In this document: in pieces, positions 1 through 11,000 of the stretch | Layout: each line of letters starts with the position of its first letter | How positions within the stretch are numbered: the stretch's first letter is position 1 | Assembly: GCA_032718475.1 (NCBI GenBank) | Contig: JAUCBJ010008237.1 | Span: 62,001 to 126,000 of the forward strand | Direction of reading: 5' to 3' | Length of the DNA stretch: 64,000 bases | Source of the DNA: Nemertoderma westbladi | Lineage: Eukaryota > Xenacoelomorpha > Nemertodermatida > Nemertodermatidae | Program-made: the position numbers and the translations under genes | The notes under the pieces: model-generated | Databases searched by the model: none | Seen by the model: the letters and a program-made list of their open reading frames with translations, nothing else | What the model was told of the DNA's origin: nothing

Positions 1-1140
1 ATTTGTTCTCTTTACAAACTCGCTCTGTTAATACTTAGATTTCTGAGCTGCCTCAATGGTGGTTGGTCGTTTTCAGCAAGGCCTGTCTTCCAATGATGTA
101 GGTCCTAACCTGCTATCATACTGTACAACTAACACTCACTGCTTTTCTATGGCCTCCATCCCAGAAATCGAATAATTTTTTTTCTCTTCTTCGTGAAAAT
201 GTGAAGGAGGCAGGTTAGCTGTCATGGGGGTGGGATAGAATAAACGTACCTAGCGGTGGAGTAATAATCATGGGCCCGTTATGTGCGTTGTGCGTAACTA
301 TCGATCTGATGGGCTTCAGCATGCATTCGATAAGCAGCCATTGAAGCCCAAATGAATCCATTGAGTTAGGGAAAGTATTCCTTGGATGGATAGGGCACAC
401 TAATAGGTGTTCCCTTACTCAAATCGAAATGAATTATATTACTGACTGGACGGGCACGCCTGGTAGATATAGATAATAGATAGAGTGAGTTCCTGTTATT
501 TTACACAGTAGGGTGATCTGTGGGGAGCACAGGACGAAAGCATGACATAATAGGGCCTCCTGTGGTGACTATCTACTACTGTCATCACCAGTGGAATAAG
601 TATGATAAGGTCCAGGGCAATAATGTGGATATATATTTGATGGAAGCTTCAGGTACTAATACAAGTATTACTGAAACCAGATAAGATACTTCAACACATC
701 AATCACACATAACCTCAACTAATAAAACATGTTATTGATTCAATGATGACATTTTACTGACATTGCAATAGCAGCACCTGTATTATTACCTCATTAGCTA
801 TTAAAGAACCCAACAAGGTATTTTTTTGCATTTGACCTGTAGCTCAGCTGGCCCATCCATTTATTTTTCGAGTTCATTACAACATTAACGTAAGTTGTTA
901 ACCAGATGAATCTTCAACATTCTACGACTCTACGTAGGTGCTAAGCTCACTGTCACTGTGCGTGCAACCTTACGATAATACATAAAATAAGGTGAAGTGT
1001 TCTTGGGCCACCAGGGATTATGCACAAATTCTTACGACTTGTTTCCAGAGCGGTCCCCCTATTACTACTCTTCTCCCCAGAGGTGACCCTGATAACAATT
1101 TCATGTAATTTTAATGTTTATATCACATTTTTATTGAACA
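1..1140. other. Non-coding DNA, no gene seen
   Basis: I see no convincing exon, repeat array or RNA gene in this stretch. Short open frames here are no longer than chance allows in AT-rich DNA and show no recognisable protein motif. It may be intergenic or intronic. Confidence 0.4.
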
Positions 1141-1142
1141 AG

Positions 1143-1404
1143 TCAAACGTTTGAAAATACGTTTGCGACACGTCCGGAAATATATAATTTCCATGTTATT
1201 TTGTCCAATGTAATAAACGTTTAGAAGTAAACGTGTCAATAGCATGAAACAAACTTTACTCATCCGCCGGTTCTTTATGACGTTTGTATTAAACGTGTGT
1301 CTAGCAGGTGTAACTAACGTGAATCATGCGTCGGTTCTTTCGAAATTGCTTGAAAATATACGTTTTTTTTTATGCAAAGAAAACGTTTGTTTTAAACGTT
1401 GTAA
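1143..1404. other. Cluster of AACGT/ACGTT words
   Basis: About ten copies of ACGTT or AACGT, several as the palindrome AAACGTTT, lie within 260 bp (for example near 1147, 1214, 1381 and 1396). Flanking DNA has few. Spacing is irregular, so this is not a simple tandem repeat. It could be a decayed repeat or a cluster of binding sites; the sequence alone cannot tell. Confidence 0.35.
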
Positions 1405-2031
1405 ATCGTTATTCTCTAAACTAATTTGGTCATCCATTGATTAGACCACCGGATAGTTCTCATGGTATGTAATTGTTCGAATGAAGAAGATAATTTATGT
1501 GTAAAACATGCATATTATTAAGCACAAGCTAGCCAGTACAGCACAATTTAACAACTTAAAAACTATTGTTGTTGTTCACAATAACAACAACACCAATTAA
1601 AAAATGAACTGCATTGCACAAACTTTTAAGTTAAATTGTACTATTGTACTACTAAATTGTATACAAAAATGAAACAAAATCCCATTTGAACTATAATAAT
1701 ATAGACCATACCTTTTTTTGTCGAATTTCCCGTGGAGAGCATTTATTTTTGATTGTGCCCAGTCCCCCCCCCCCCCCCCCCCCCGCCTCCCCCCTTATCT
1801 GCAAAATTGTTACCATTCGATTCGCCATATTAAAATATGCAAAATTTTCCAATAATTGTATAATTTTTTCACCCATAAGAATAAAACTAAAAATGTCTAA
1901 ACTGAACCCCCTGGCAATACATTGTAAAATAGACAACAATTAACATTTACGATGAAACAAATTACAATTAAAACAACAATTTTGGGACGTCATGGGGAGT
2001 TTCCGTTACATCGATCATTCAGTTTCAGCCG
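1405..2031. other. Non-coding stretch with a C21 homopolymer
   Basis: No gene is visible. The notable feature is an uninterrupted run of 21 C at 1764-1784 followed by further C-rich bases. Open frames crossing it are produced by the run and are not believable proteins. Confidence 0.45.
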
Positions 2032-3307
2032 CATCGATATCACTGAATCCGGAGTCCGTTCCACCAAGGATCCGTCGATATCACTGAATCCGGAGTCCGT
2101 CCGCCAAGGATCCGTCGATATCACTGAATCCGGAGTCCGTTCCACCAAGGATCCGTCGATATCACTGAATCCAGAGTCCGTTCCACCAAGGATCCGTCGA
2201 TATCACTGAATCCGGAGTCCGTTCCGCCAAGGATCCGTCGAAATCAATGAATCCGGAGTCCGTTCCGCCAAGGATCCATCAATATCACTGAATCTGGAGT
2301 CCGTTCCGCCAAGGATCCGTCGATATCACTGAATCCGGAGTCCGTTCCGCCAAGGATCCGTCGATATCACTGAATCCGGAGTCCGTCCCGCTAAGGATCC
2401 GTCGATATCACTGAATCCGGAGTCCGTTCCGCCAAGGATCCGTCGATATCACTGAATCTGGAGTCCGTTCCACCAAGGATCCGTCGATATCACTGAATCC
2501 GGAGTCTGTTCTGCCAAGGATCCGTCGATATCACTGAATCCGGAGTCCATTCCACCAAGGATCCGTCAATATCACTGAATCCAGAGTCCGTTCCACCAAG
2601 GATCCGTCGATATCACTGAATCTGGAGTCCGTTCCGCCAAGGATCCGTCGATATCACTGAATCCGGCGTCCGTGCCGCCAAGGATGCGTCGATATCACTG
2701 AATCCGGAGTCCATTCCGCCAAGGATGCGTCGATATCACTGAATCCGGAGTCCGTTCCACCAAGGATCCGTCGATATCACTGAATCCGGAGTCCGTTCCG
2801 CCAAGGATCCGTCGATATCACTGAATCCGGAGTCTGTTCCGCCAAGGATCCGTCGATATCACTGAATCTGGCGTCCGTGCCGCCAAGGATGCGTCGATAT
2901 CACTGAATCCGGAGTCCGTTCCGCCAAGGATGCGTCGATATCACTGAATCCGGAGTCCGTTCTGCCAAGGATCCGTCGATATCACTGAATCCGGAGTCCG
3001 TTCCACCAAGGATCCGTCGATATCACTGAATCCAGAGTCCATTCCGCCAAGGATGCGTTGATATCACTGAATCCGGAGTCCGTTCTGCCAAGGATCCGTC
3101 GATATCACTGAATCCGGAGTCCGTTCCACCAAGGATCCATTGATATCACTGAATCCAGAGTCCGTTCCGCCAAGGATGCGTCGATATCACTGAATCCGGA
3201 GTCCGTTCTGCCAAGGATCCGTCGATGTCACTGAATCCAGAGTACGTTCTGCCAAGGATCCGTCGATATCACTGAATCCGGAGTCCGTTCCACCAAGGAT
3301 CCGTCGC
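2032..3307. repeat. 41-bp minisatellite, about 31 copies
   Basis: A tandem array with a 41-bp unit (successive CACTGAATCC words at 2041, 2082, then 2122 after a 1-bp loss, then 2163). Each unit contains three palindromic six-mers: GATATC, TCCGGA and, in most units, GGATCC. A minority variant reads GGATGC instead of GGATCC, and variants recur in runs, which suggests block duplication. The unit length is not a multiple of three, so it is not a coding repeat. Confidence 0.95.
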
Positions 3308-3529
3308 TAGAAAACTGGAATAACTTGCCGTTTCTTGGATCTGGAAAATTAATTTATTTATGTGTTAAAAGAATATAAGGCTCGGACTAGGACTATATTA
3401 GACTAATACTTCATCTATACTAAATATCTGTTAAAGAAATGTTATTTCATTAATATCTTCCTTCGTTGGATATTCGTGTCATTCATTACTGATATCTACT
3501 ACATGTAAACCTAAATAAAAATAAGTAAA
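3308..3529. other. Non-coding spacer between the 41-bp minisatellite and the spliced gene
   Basis: AT-rich sequence with no gene or repeat I can recognise. If the minus-strand gene to the right is real, this stretch would hold its 3' untranslated region and polyadenylation site. Confidence 0.3.
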
Positions 3530-5124
3530 TTATATATTAATAAAATGAAACATACGGAGGATGGCATCTACCCCGACATCAAAATTGGATGGCATAGAAG
3601 GACAGAGTTCAAATGTGGAATTGTTGAGTGGCTGTGCTGCGACAGCGTTGAGTGGCTGTGGCTGTGACATAGAATTGAGTGGCTGTGCATACATTGTTGA
3701 GTGGCTGTGACATAGCATTGAGTGGCTGTGCCTGTGACATATTGTTGAGTGGCTGCGACATAGCGTTGAGTGGCTGTGCCTGGGACAGCGTTGAGTGGCT
3801 GTGGCTGTGACATAGCATTGAGTGGCTGTGCATGTGACATATTGTGGAGTGGCTGTGACATAGCGTTGAGTGGCTGTGACATAGCGTTGGGTGGATGTGG
3901 CTGCGACATAGCGTTGAGTGGCTGTGACATAGCGTTGAGTGGCTGTGACATAGCATTGGGTGGCTGCGGCTGCGACATAGCGTTGAGTGGCTGTGCCTGG
4001 GACATAGCGTTGGGTGGCTGTGGCTGCGACATAGCATTGGTGGCTGTGCCTGTGACATAGCGTTGAGTGGCTGTGAAAAATATTTCGAGAAAATATCTAC
4101 ATGGGATATATAGTTGTAGCTTAGTGAAAGGGTTTGGTTAGGTTAGGCTAGATTTTAGGGTTGTCTTAAGATGGGTTAGGTTATAGATAAAGGGAGAGGC
4201 GGTATCACAACTCACCTCTGACTATCAATGATCCAAGTATTCTGTGTCTGGGTAATCAGTGTGAGTATCGTATTGGAAACATGATTGGATTCATTGTCGC
4301 TCATATAATCCACCTAAAAGGATAATAATATATACATATAGCATTACAGCAATTAAAAATCAACGTGCACAACAGTCACCACAACCCATCACAGACTGTT
4401 TTACATTGACACTGCACTGGGCACTGGGTTATAAACAGCAAATGAGTCAAAAATAAAGCAAACATTTACTACCCACCATAGACAGCCAGAATAAGGCATG
4501 TTTTATTTTAAATTATAGTTTAAGCACATGCACGATTTATGAACGGCCCAAAGTACCAAGTGGACCTTACAGCAAGGCCTAGTAGTAAGTAAAATATTAC
4601 GCCTAACGTCATCGCCAGAATCTGATGCGTATCTGTGCCTGGGACCGCATGTGTAATTTACTTCCGGCCGCCGGCGCTTTTTCCCTCTATTTGATCCAAA
4701 TAGATTAGGATTTTCATCACTTGTTGTTCCTATGTCGGCGATGGATTCGAAATCACGCCATTCCCCACCAAGTACAATCCCTGTGGCACGTTTAAGTGAA
4801 TCTGCGATTACAGGATCATTAATAAAGTTAATAATGTATAGGCCTAGTCTAGCTATAGCTAACTGACTATAAATACTAAGCTATAATATTTAAATAACGA
4901 TGTGTATATTCAAGTTCAATACAAACCTGTAAAGTGAAGAACCTTCGAATTAAATGTGGGCCAACTTGACAGAAGATCTGGACTCCAAAATTATTTCCGA
5001 CGTAGTAGGCCGGCATTTCGAGGAGGCCATAATATTTTCCCAGTGCAGCCCTTGCACGCTTGCCTGTTGTTTCGACCAACCAGGAAGACAGAGCCCAATC
5101 TAAACTGTCGTCGTCATCGAATTT
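3530..5124 (-). CDS. 3' part of an unrecognised multi-exon gene, four exons, last exon largely a minisatellite
   Basis: Reading the minus strand I find four consecutive exon-like blocks with matching phases: 5124-4927 (198 bp, acceptor after TAGATAG, donor CAG/GTTTGT), 4862-4662 (201 bp, acceptor TAGTCAG, donor GAA/GTAAAT), 4313-4216 (98 bp, acceptor CTTTTAG, donor AG/GTGAGT) and 4070-3530 (acceptor TTTTTCACAG, stop at 3530). The first two end on codon boundaries; the third leaves two bases that join the fourth in a frame open to the stop. Exon 1 is acidic at its start (FDDDDS) and then helix-rich with TTGKRAR; exon 2 has a basic patch KKRRRP. The last exon encodes Ser/His/Thr/Gln-rich repeats, then ends MFHFINI. 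I do not recognise the family. Upstream exons are not found, and the 64-bp first intron is short. Alternatively the blocks are chance, but the shared phase argues against that. Confidence 0.55.
3603..4075. repeat. 21/27-bp coding-compatible minisatellite
   Basis: Tandem units of 21 bp (GACATAGCGTTGAGTGGCTG plus one base) alternate with 27-bp units carrying an extra GTGGCT or GTGCCT. Both lengths are multiples of three, and the array has no TTA, CTA or TCA on the plus strand between about 3718 and 4070, so all three minus-strand frames stay open. One frame reads as MSQPLNA / MSQPQPLNA repeats. The array begins directly at a good minus-strand splice acceptor, which suggests it is exonic. Confidence 0.9.
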
Positions 5125-5660
5125 CTATCTAATTTAATGATGCTCGCATGGCTTTTGGTGAGGTCAGTTTGTAATTAAGAGTTATCATTCTTACGATTAC
5201 TGGAGTAGAATTTAAAGTGCCAATCTGTCAATCTTATTGAGATGATCATTTTGCTTAATGTGAAATATCTGTAGGAGGTACACCATTTTTAGAAAAATTT
5301 TGCAATTTACTTTTTATTCCATTATAATGTGAAATTTAACGGAGATTTTAATTCTGAAAACGGCTAAGCAGTAGCTCTTTTTTTAGTTTTCGAGATATGA
5401 CACTTTTCATAAACTGAGAACGATTAAGAATAATTTTGGTGCAAAATGTTTAACTGCAATATTCTCCGAATATTTTTTCCCATCTTTAGCAACTAAAAAA
5501 CCCTACTACTTTATGTCCAAATCTGAAATTTTGACTAATTGTGATTGTGCACAAAAGTATCACATAACTTTTGAAATAATTGGCTATATTACAGCTCCAA
5601 AATTTCAAGTAGTGAATAATTTTACAAAAATTTGAAAGTTACAATTTTCAGCAAATCATA
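5125..5660. other. Presumed intron or upstream region, nothing recognised
   Basis: AT-rich sequence to the right of the first detected exon of the spliced gene. No further exon with matching phase is evident. Some of it may already be diverged 160-bp repeat. Confidence 0.3.
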
Positions 5661-6612
5661 TTTCAAAAGGTTTTCTGGGGCGCTAAATCCATTGGAAAGT
5701 ATTTAAAAATGATCTGATTACTAGAAATTTTTAGTTTTAGTCCTCTACGTAGGCAGAAAATGAAAAAAACAAGTAACCAGGACTTTTCAGTTTGAACACA
5801 AAAATTTAAATTCACTTATACTAAGCTATAAATTCACATTTTCAACGATTTTTCACGGTTTTCTGTGACGGTAACCGGTGGTAAGCCTAACTTCCTAATT
5901 AAGCAATCAGGCCCAGCCCAATCGCGGCAAAAGTACGGTTTTCAAAAGTACAAAAGCCGGTTTTCTGGGGTGCTGATTCTAATGGAATATATTTCTAATT
6001 ATCCAGATCATATGGCAAATATGGCCACTTTAGTAATATGGTATTTAGTAATATGGAAAAGTTTGGTGCTAGCACCAAATTTCGTACCCATCACCAAAAA
6101 GTACAGATTTGTTGATTCCATCGGATTCCGGACGCTCATAAACCCGCATAACGCAAGAAACAAGATGATACTATCTATTGATCAATTTGCTTATTTTCAA
6201 AAAATTGGTGTGGCACAAAACATTTCACCCACCGCCGAAAAATACAAGTTTTTTAGAACTCCTATGCAATTTTACACATTCCATTGAATTCAGAACCCTC
6301 ACAAACCCTTATAACGCAAGAAACAAGGTGACACAATCATTTGATATTATATTTGATGGGGTTTCAAAATTTGGTGCTAGCACCAAATTATGCACCCACT
6401 TCCGAAACATACGAGTTTGAGATGGTTGGTGCAACTTGTATATATTCCATCGAAACCAGAATTTCGCAAAAAACAGGTTCAAACAATCAATTTACAAAAT
6501 TGACATAAAGTAGGCCTATTTCAAGATTTGGTGCTGGCGCCAGAAATTGGTACCCGCTGAAAAAAAAAGTTTGAAATTTCTAGCTTATTTTATATAAATT
6601 CCATCTAATTGC
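5660..6612. repeat. Diverged array of about 160-bp repeats with an 18-bp palindrome
   Basis: Related segments recur at about 160-bp steps: blocks near 6117, 6281 and 6447 each start CCAT and contain AACGCAAGAAACA or a variant, and TTTTCTGGGG occurs in blocks near 5680 and 5950. Two copies (6063 and 6368) carry the perfect palindrome TTTGGTGCTAGCACCAAA; a third near 6530 is a decayed version. The copies are too diverged for a recent satellite. No reading frame is conserved. Confidence 0.7.
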
Positions 6613-7904
6613 GAACACCACTACTACTACTAGGATCGGCATGCCGCATTGCAGCTGCATTTTTAAGAATGCTGTGCCGGCTTGTCGACAAAATTGAGCC
6701 GCCACAACTCCCTATCACCCATGACATTTGATAAATCATCCGCATCTTCAAGGCCAGTGTCCTTTAAGATGCATCTCAAGAAAGTCATGGGCTTTCCACT
6801 ATGCTTATTCACTCCATAAGGGTGCCAAAGCACAAGATTATGCACTGGCTGGTCCTCACTGCGAAAACAATCACCTGCAAAGCGGAGTGTTCAAGTGTCT
6901 AGCTTGGGGGAACCAATGAGACACCTCCAATGTTATATAGTGTCTGGTTGGAGATGTGTGCATTGTACTTGACAAAATGAACCCGGTGTAGCATTCTTGT
7001 AGATGTGCCATCCAGAGATTTGGTGTTATCAGCAGTTAGAGCCCAGCATGGACTCCAATAGAGGAGTACTGGAACTACTGCTGCTCTAAATAATCGGACC
7101 TTAAGTTTCCGATAAATTTTCTGTGACTTCCAAATCCTGGAAAGCCTATTCAAGGCTGCCCATGCCTTTTCCTTACGTATTCGAAGAACCTCACCTGACT
7201 TCCGGATCCATGATCCCAGGTAACAGAAGTCATCCACATGCTCAAGCATACCATCTTTTGAGCTTATGCTCATCTGATCAGAGACTTGCTGAGGACTTTC
7301 AAAGTTAACTGTCAAAATTTTGGTCATTTTGAAGCTAATAAAAAGACCAACACTAGAAGCAGTATGTTCTAATGAGCTAAGGAGCCGTTGGGCTCCCTCT
7401 AGTGATTCTGAGAGTACTCCTAAGTCATCAGCAAAGTCTAGTTCAGTTAGGTACTTGGCAGGATTTCCTCGATTTCTGGAGCCAGTAGGTTGGGTTACCA
7501 TCACCCGATCATCATTATGATCATCTAAGGACATACGTAGAACATAGTCAACCATAATTATGAACAAGAATGGCGCAAGTGTGTCTCCTTGGAGGACTCC
7601 CCATAATACTTCAAATTGTTCGTGTCACCATCAACATTAGACACAAATGTTGTTGAACCATGGTATACTGATCTGATTGCTGCAATAATTTCATCAGGAA
7701 TCCCATATAATGAAAGTATGCTGAACATACGTGAGCGAGAGACTGAATCAAAGGCCTGGAAGAAGTCAACAAAGATAACAGCCAGATGCCTGTCTTTCTT
7801 TTTTGATAACTCTCAATTATCCTTCTAAGTGCCAAAATGGGCTCCATGGTCCCACGACCTTTACGGAACCCATTCTGATTTCCATGGAGCAGTCTCTCAA
7901 TGGG
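6613..7904 (-). mobile_element. LINE-A: 3' part of an RTE-like LINE, cut by a BEL LTR
   Basis: Minus-strand copy of the same LINE family as at 11.0-14.4 kb and 41.2-44.0 kb. It ends in a short CTA/TAG repeat tail (6618-6632) and covers the reverse transcriptase palm with the FADD catalytic motif and the C-terminal region. Stops and frameshifts break the frame. Homology stops at 7904, exactly where the LTR starting TGTAAAAGC begins, within the codons for the ERLL(H/R)GNQNGF motif, so this LINE was the target of the BEL insertion. The rest of its 5' part is not found beyond the BEL copy. Confidence 0.9.
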
Positions 7905-9086
7905 TGTAAAAGCTTTTGCGGACATAACAATTCATTTTTCTCCGCAATGTACCGTGTAGGTGCTTTAGCGGACATAACAAGTCATTTTCTCCGCAATGTA
8001 CCGTGTAGGTGCTTTAGCGGACATAACAAGTCATTTTTGCCGCAATGCGCCTAATACTCTAAAAGACTGGAGCTCAGATGACGAAATCTATCAGCTGGTT
8101 TCCTGTAAACGTGGAACCTTTCTTTGTTCTGCTCAGCCAATCAGAGCGATTTTCACTTTATGTTGAACAAGGGCCTATGTAAAACCGCGCAATGCCTTAC
8201 GGTCTTTGTTTACCTTTTCTGAGCCTCAGAACACTGGCTTGGAAATTCTTCTGTACTTCTGTAGAAGTTTCAGACTTTGGCCTATACATCTGATGGCTTT
8301 GATTACAAGAACGTAAAACTATTAACGCAATTCAACTACGCATCACACCGCAATTCATCATTGCTGCTCATGGAACACTGCATAAGTAACACATACTGAC
8401 TGTTCACCGCATTATTTTCTTCTGTTATTAATTGGTGTTATGTTAATTGTATATTGCTGATATATTTGGAGAATACCAATGAATAATCATAAAACCCCAC
8501 AATCTTCTTGATTACTGAAGGTTAGAGGAACAGGTTTACCAGTAGCAACTGCGACTTACATTATAGTGGTTTTTTGTGTGAATTAAATGCTATTTCATAA
8601 TCCCTACATGTGTCAGTTGCGATCCTCCTTATATATGATCAAATTCAGTGACGGTCGGCAGATCAGTGTGAAGTAGTGTGAAGCCGTGTGAAGTAGTGTG
8701 AAGGTTAATAATGCATCTCCTAAAGAATGCGCTTTTTACGAAACTCAGTAGCCATCTAGTTGCGATTAGTATAAGTCATAACTCTGTTTTTATACTTAAA
8801 GCGCCACGTCCTAAAGGAACTGTTAATATTTCTCCGAAAGTAAATATATTGTCAGAGATTATATAGTAACGATCAATCGAATAATACAGTAGGTCTACAC
8901 CGCAATCACTATCAAAGCATCCGAATCCAGTCTCCCTTAACTGTGGGTGAATGGTCGCGCACAGACTGGCTTCGGCGGATGTAACTTCAGTACATTAAAT
9001 AATTGTTATAGGCTAAAGTCGATTTATAAACAAAAAGACAACTAAAATTGGCAGGTTAAACTGCTAAAGGTCTAAAAGCGCGAACA
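7905..9086 (+). repeat. 5' LTR of the plus-strand BEL element
   Basis: Starts TGTAAAAGC and ends near GCGCGAACA, matching the termini of the LTRs at 49540-50743 and 60353-61560 on the other strand. Conserved blocks include TACTCTAAAA near 8055, CGCCACGTCCTAAAGGAACT near 8801 and GGCAGGTTAAACTGCTAAAG near 9051. Near its start there are three tandem copies of a roughly 50-bp unit (GACATAACAA at 7921, 7971 and 8020) that the other LTRs lack. No second LTR copy was found for this element. Confidence 0.85.
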
Positions 9087-10988
9087 TTAATAGTTTTAAA
9101 CTCTTGATTGCACAGTAGGCAATAAATATTTTGTCTATTGTTCTGGTAAGAACAATAATAGATTTAGTTTCTTTATTGCACCGTAGGCAATAAAGTCGAA
9201 GGCACCGGTCAAATGGTAAGCTGTAGGCCTAACTGCCCAACTACCCGAACCGGTACTTACAGGTACAGCAGTTTTATTCGATTTTGATAATTATATACCA
9301 GTAGGTCTTGATATTTAATCAGGGATGGCCGCCCTGGTTTTTTATTGGGATTTACCTGTTTCTGTCAGTTTTATTTATCTGTAAGTGTAATATTGAGCAG
9401 AAGGCATGTAAGCCCGCTCAAATTGTACAAATAATTTGTAGGCTGGATTGTTGTCTGACTGTTGTTAGGTCTGAAACGATTGCAGTGTGTGTAGAGTGTA
9501 TGTCCGATAAAGTACTAGTTAGGAAGGTGGGGGCATCCAGTGTTGTAAGGTAAATCCCCCCTGAAAGAATAAGTCGTACTACTCGGTTAGAACGCCTACT
9601 AACTAACCATTTCGGAGTCTGCATATACTGTAGTTTATTTAGGCTTGATAGTAGTCTGCCAGCATTTGGTTTGTATTTTGTTTGTATAGTCTGCACGGGT
9701 AGCGTAATATTTATTATTCAGAGTATATGCGAGTATTCGCAACCTACATACCCCCAAGTTTATTCCTACAGTAATTGTGCTTGTTATACATACCGTTATA
9801 GTTAAATTAACCCCGGTACTACATCAGGGCTGCTTGGCGTAGGTAAAGACTGGTGATTTTGTGCTCTGGTCACTCCAGCAGATGCCGTGGTTCTTTTAGC
9901 TGTTCAAGTATATTTAACTGCTGGTTATTTGTTGTATAAGTACTTGTACCTAATTTAGGGTTTAGAGTACAGTACTTTCCGAAAGTAATTAGTGTGTAGG
10001 CAGTAGATTTGTGTTGTAAAGTGGTTAATAGGCACGTTAGCTCTGGTTGGCTGCGGTAATTAACTTCTAGGTAAGGACACTCCGGGTACATAACGTAGTA
10101 CTTATAGTTTAAGACTATAAGTCGTCAGACGGTGGTATTTTCTTATCTGGACAACGCAATTTACTTACTACTGCTTTATTGTTTTCAAATACCGTAGATT
10201 CCTGTCAGTTTGTAATAACCAGAAATTCTAACTCCTTGTTAGACTGGTTTGTAGATTTCTTGTAAAATTACCCTAAAATTTGTACATGTAACTTTTTGTG
10301 TTTATTTTAGAGATTGTAATCTCACACTGTAATTGTAAGTAATTTGTAGTGATAAGTAACTTAGTAAAGTAGCATTATTCGTTTTAGTGTCCAACAAGTA
10401 GCACTCCACTGAAAGCTTTCAGCTTCTGTGTAGTGACTCCTTACCCAGAAATAATAACATTTATTTCAAACATTGACAAAACCCCTTGTACGGGTATATA
10501 TATATTATAAATCAACTCAAACCGATTTATAAAATAGTAGGCCTATTATACATCCATTAGGTCTTAATATCAGTTGAACTACTGCTTAATAACAGTAATA
10601 AGTAAAGGGAAGTAACCCTAAAAATTCAGAAATACAGTTATTATAAAATAATTGACATTGCCGGTATTTACGATAGTCTTATTATATTTATTTCTATAAA
10701 TTTAGGCTGAAATTATATACCGGTATTTTGTAACTAATCCTGGTCTATAATAATACTTATATATATACTATAAGTGTATGCTGTATACCGGTATTTACGA
10801 TAGGCTTATTGTATTTATTTCTATAAATTTAGACTGAAATTATATACCGGTATTCTGTGACTAATTCTAGTCTGTAATAATACTTATATATATATTATAA
10901 GTATATACCGGTATTTTAATATATTGTATATATATCACGTTACACTGAGTAATGGTATCGGTAATTAATTACTAGGCTTCCAGTGGAT

Positions 10989-11000
10989 ACTGAATTACTA
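10989..11000. repeat. Left target-site duplication of LINE-B
   Basis: ACTGAATTACTA here is repeated at 14359-14370 on the other side of LINE-B. The undisturbed site is seen in the related leader near 58155 (reverse complement), where the two flanks are contiguous. Confidence 0.85.

Noticed and set aside
2032-3307. CRISPR array
   Set aside because: Units are contiguous 41-bp tandem repeats without unique spacers, and the sequence is eukaryotic.
3770-4060. Plus-strand repeat protein with LSGCDIA units
   Set aside because: It is the antisense reading of the 21/27-bp repeat; the splice sites and conserved exons support the minus strand.
4129-4195. Interstitial telomere-like TTAGG words
   Set aside because: Only a few scattered GGTTAGG words and no regular array; probably chance or intronic sequence.
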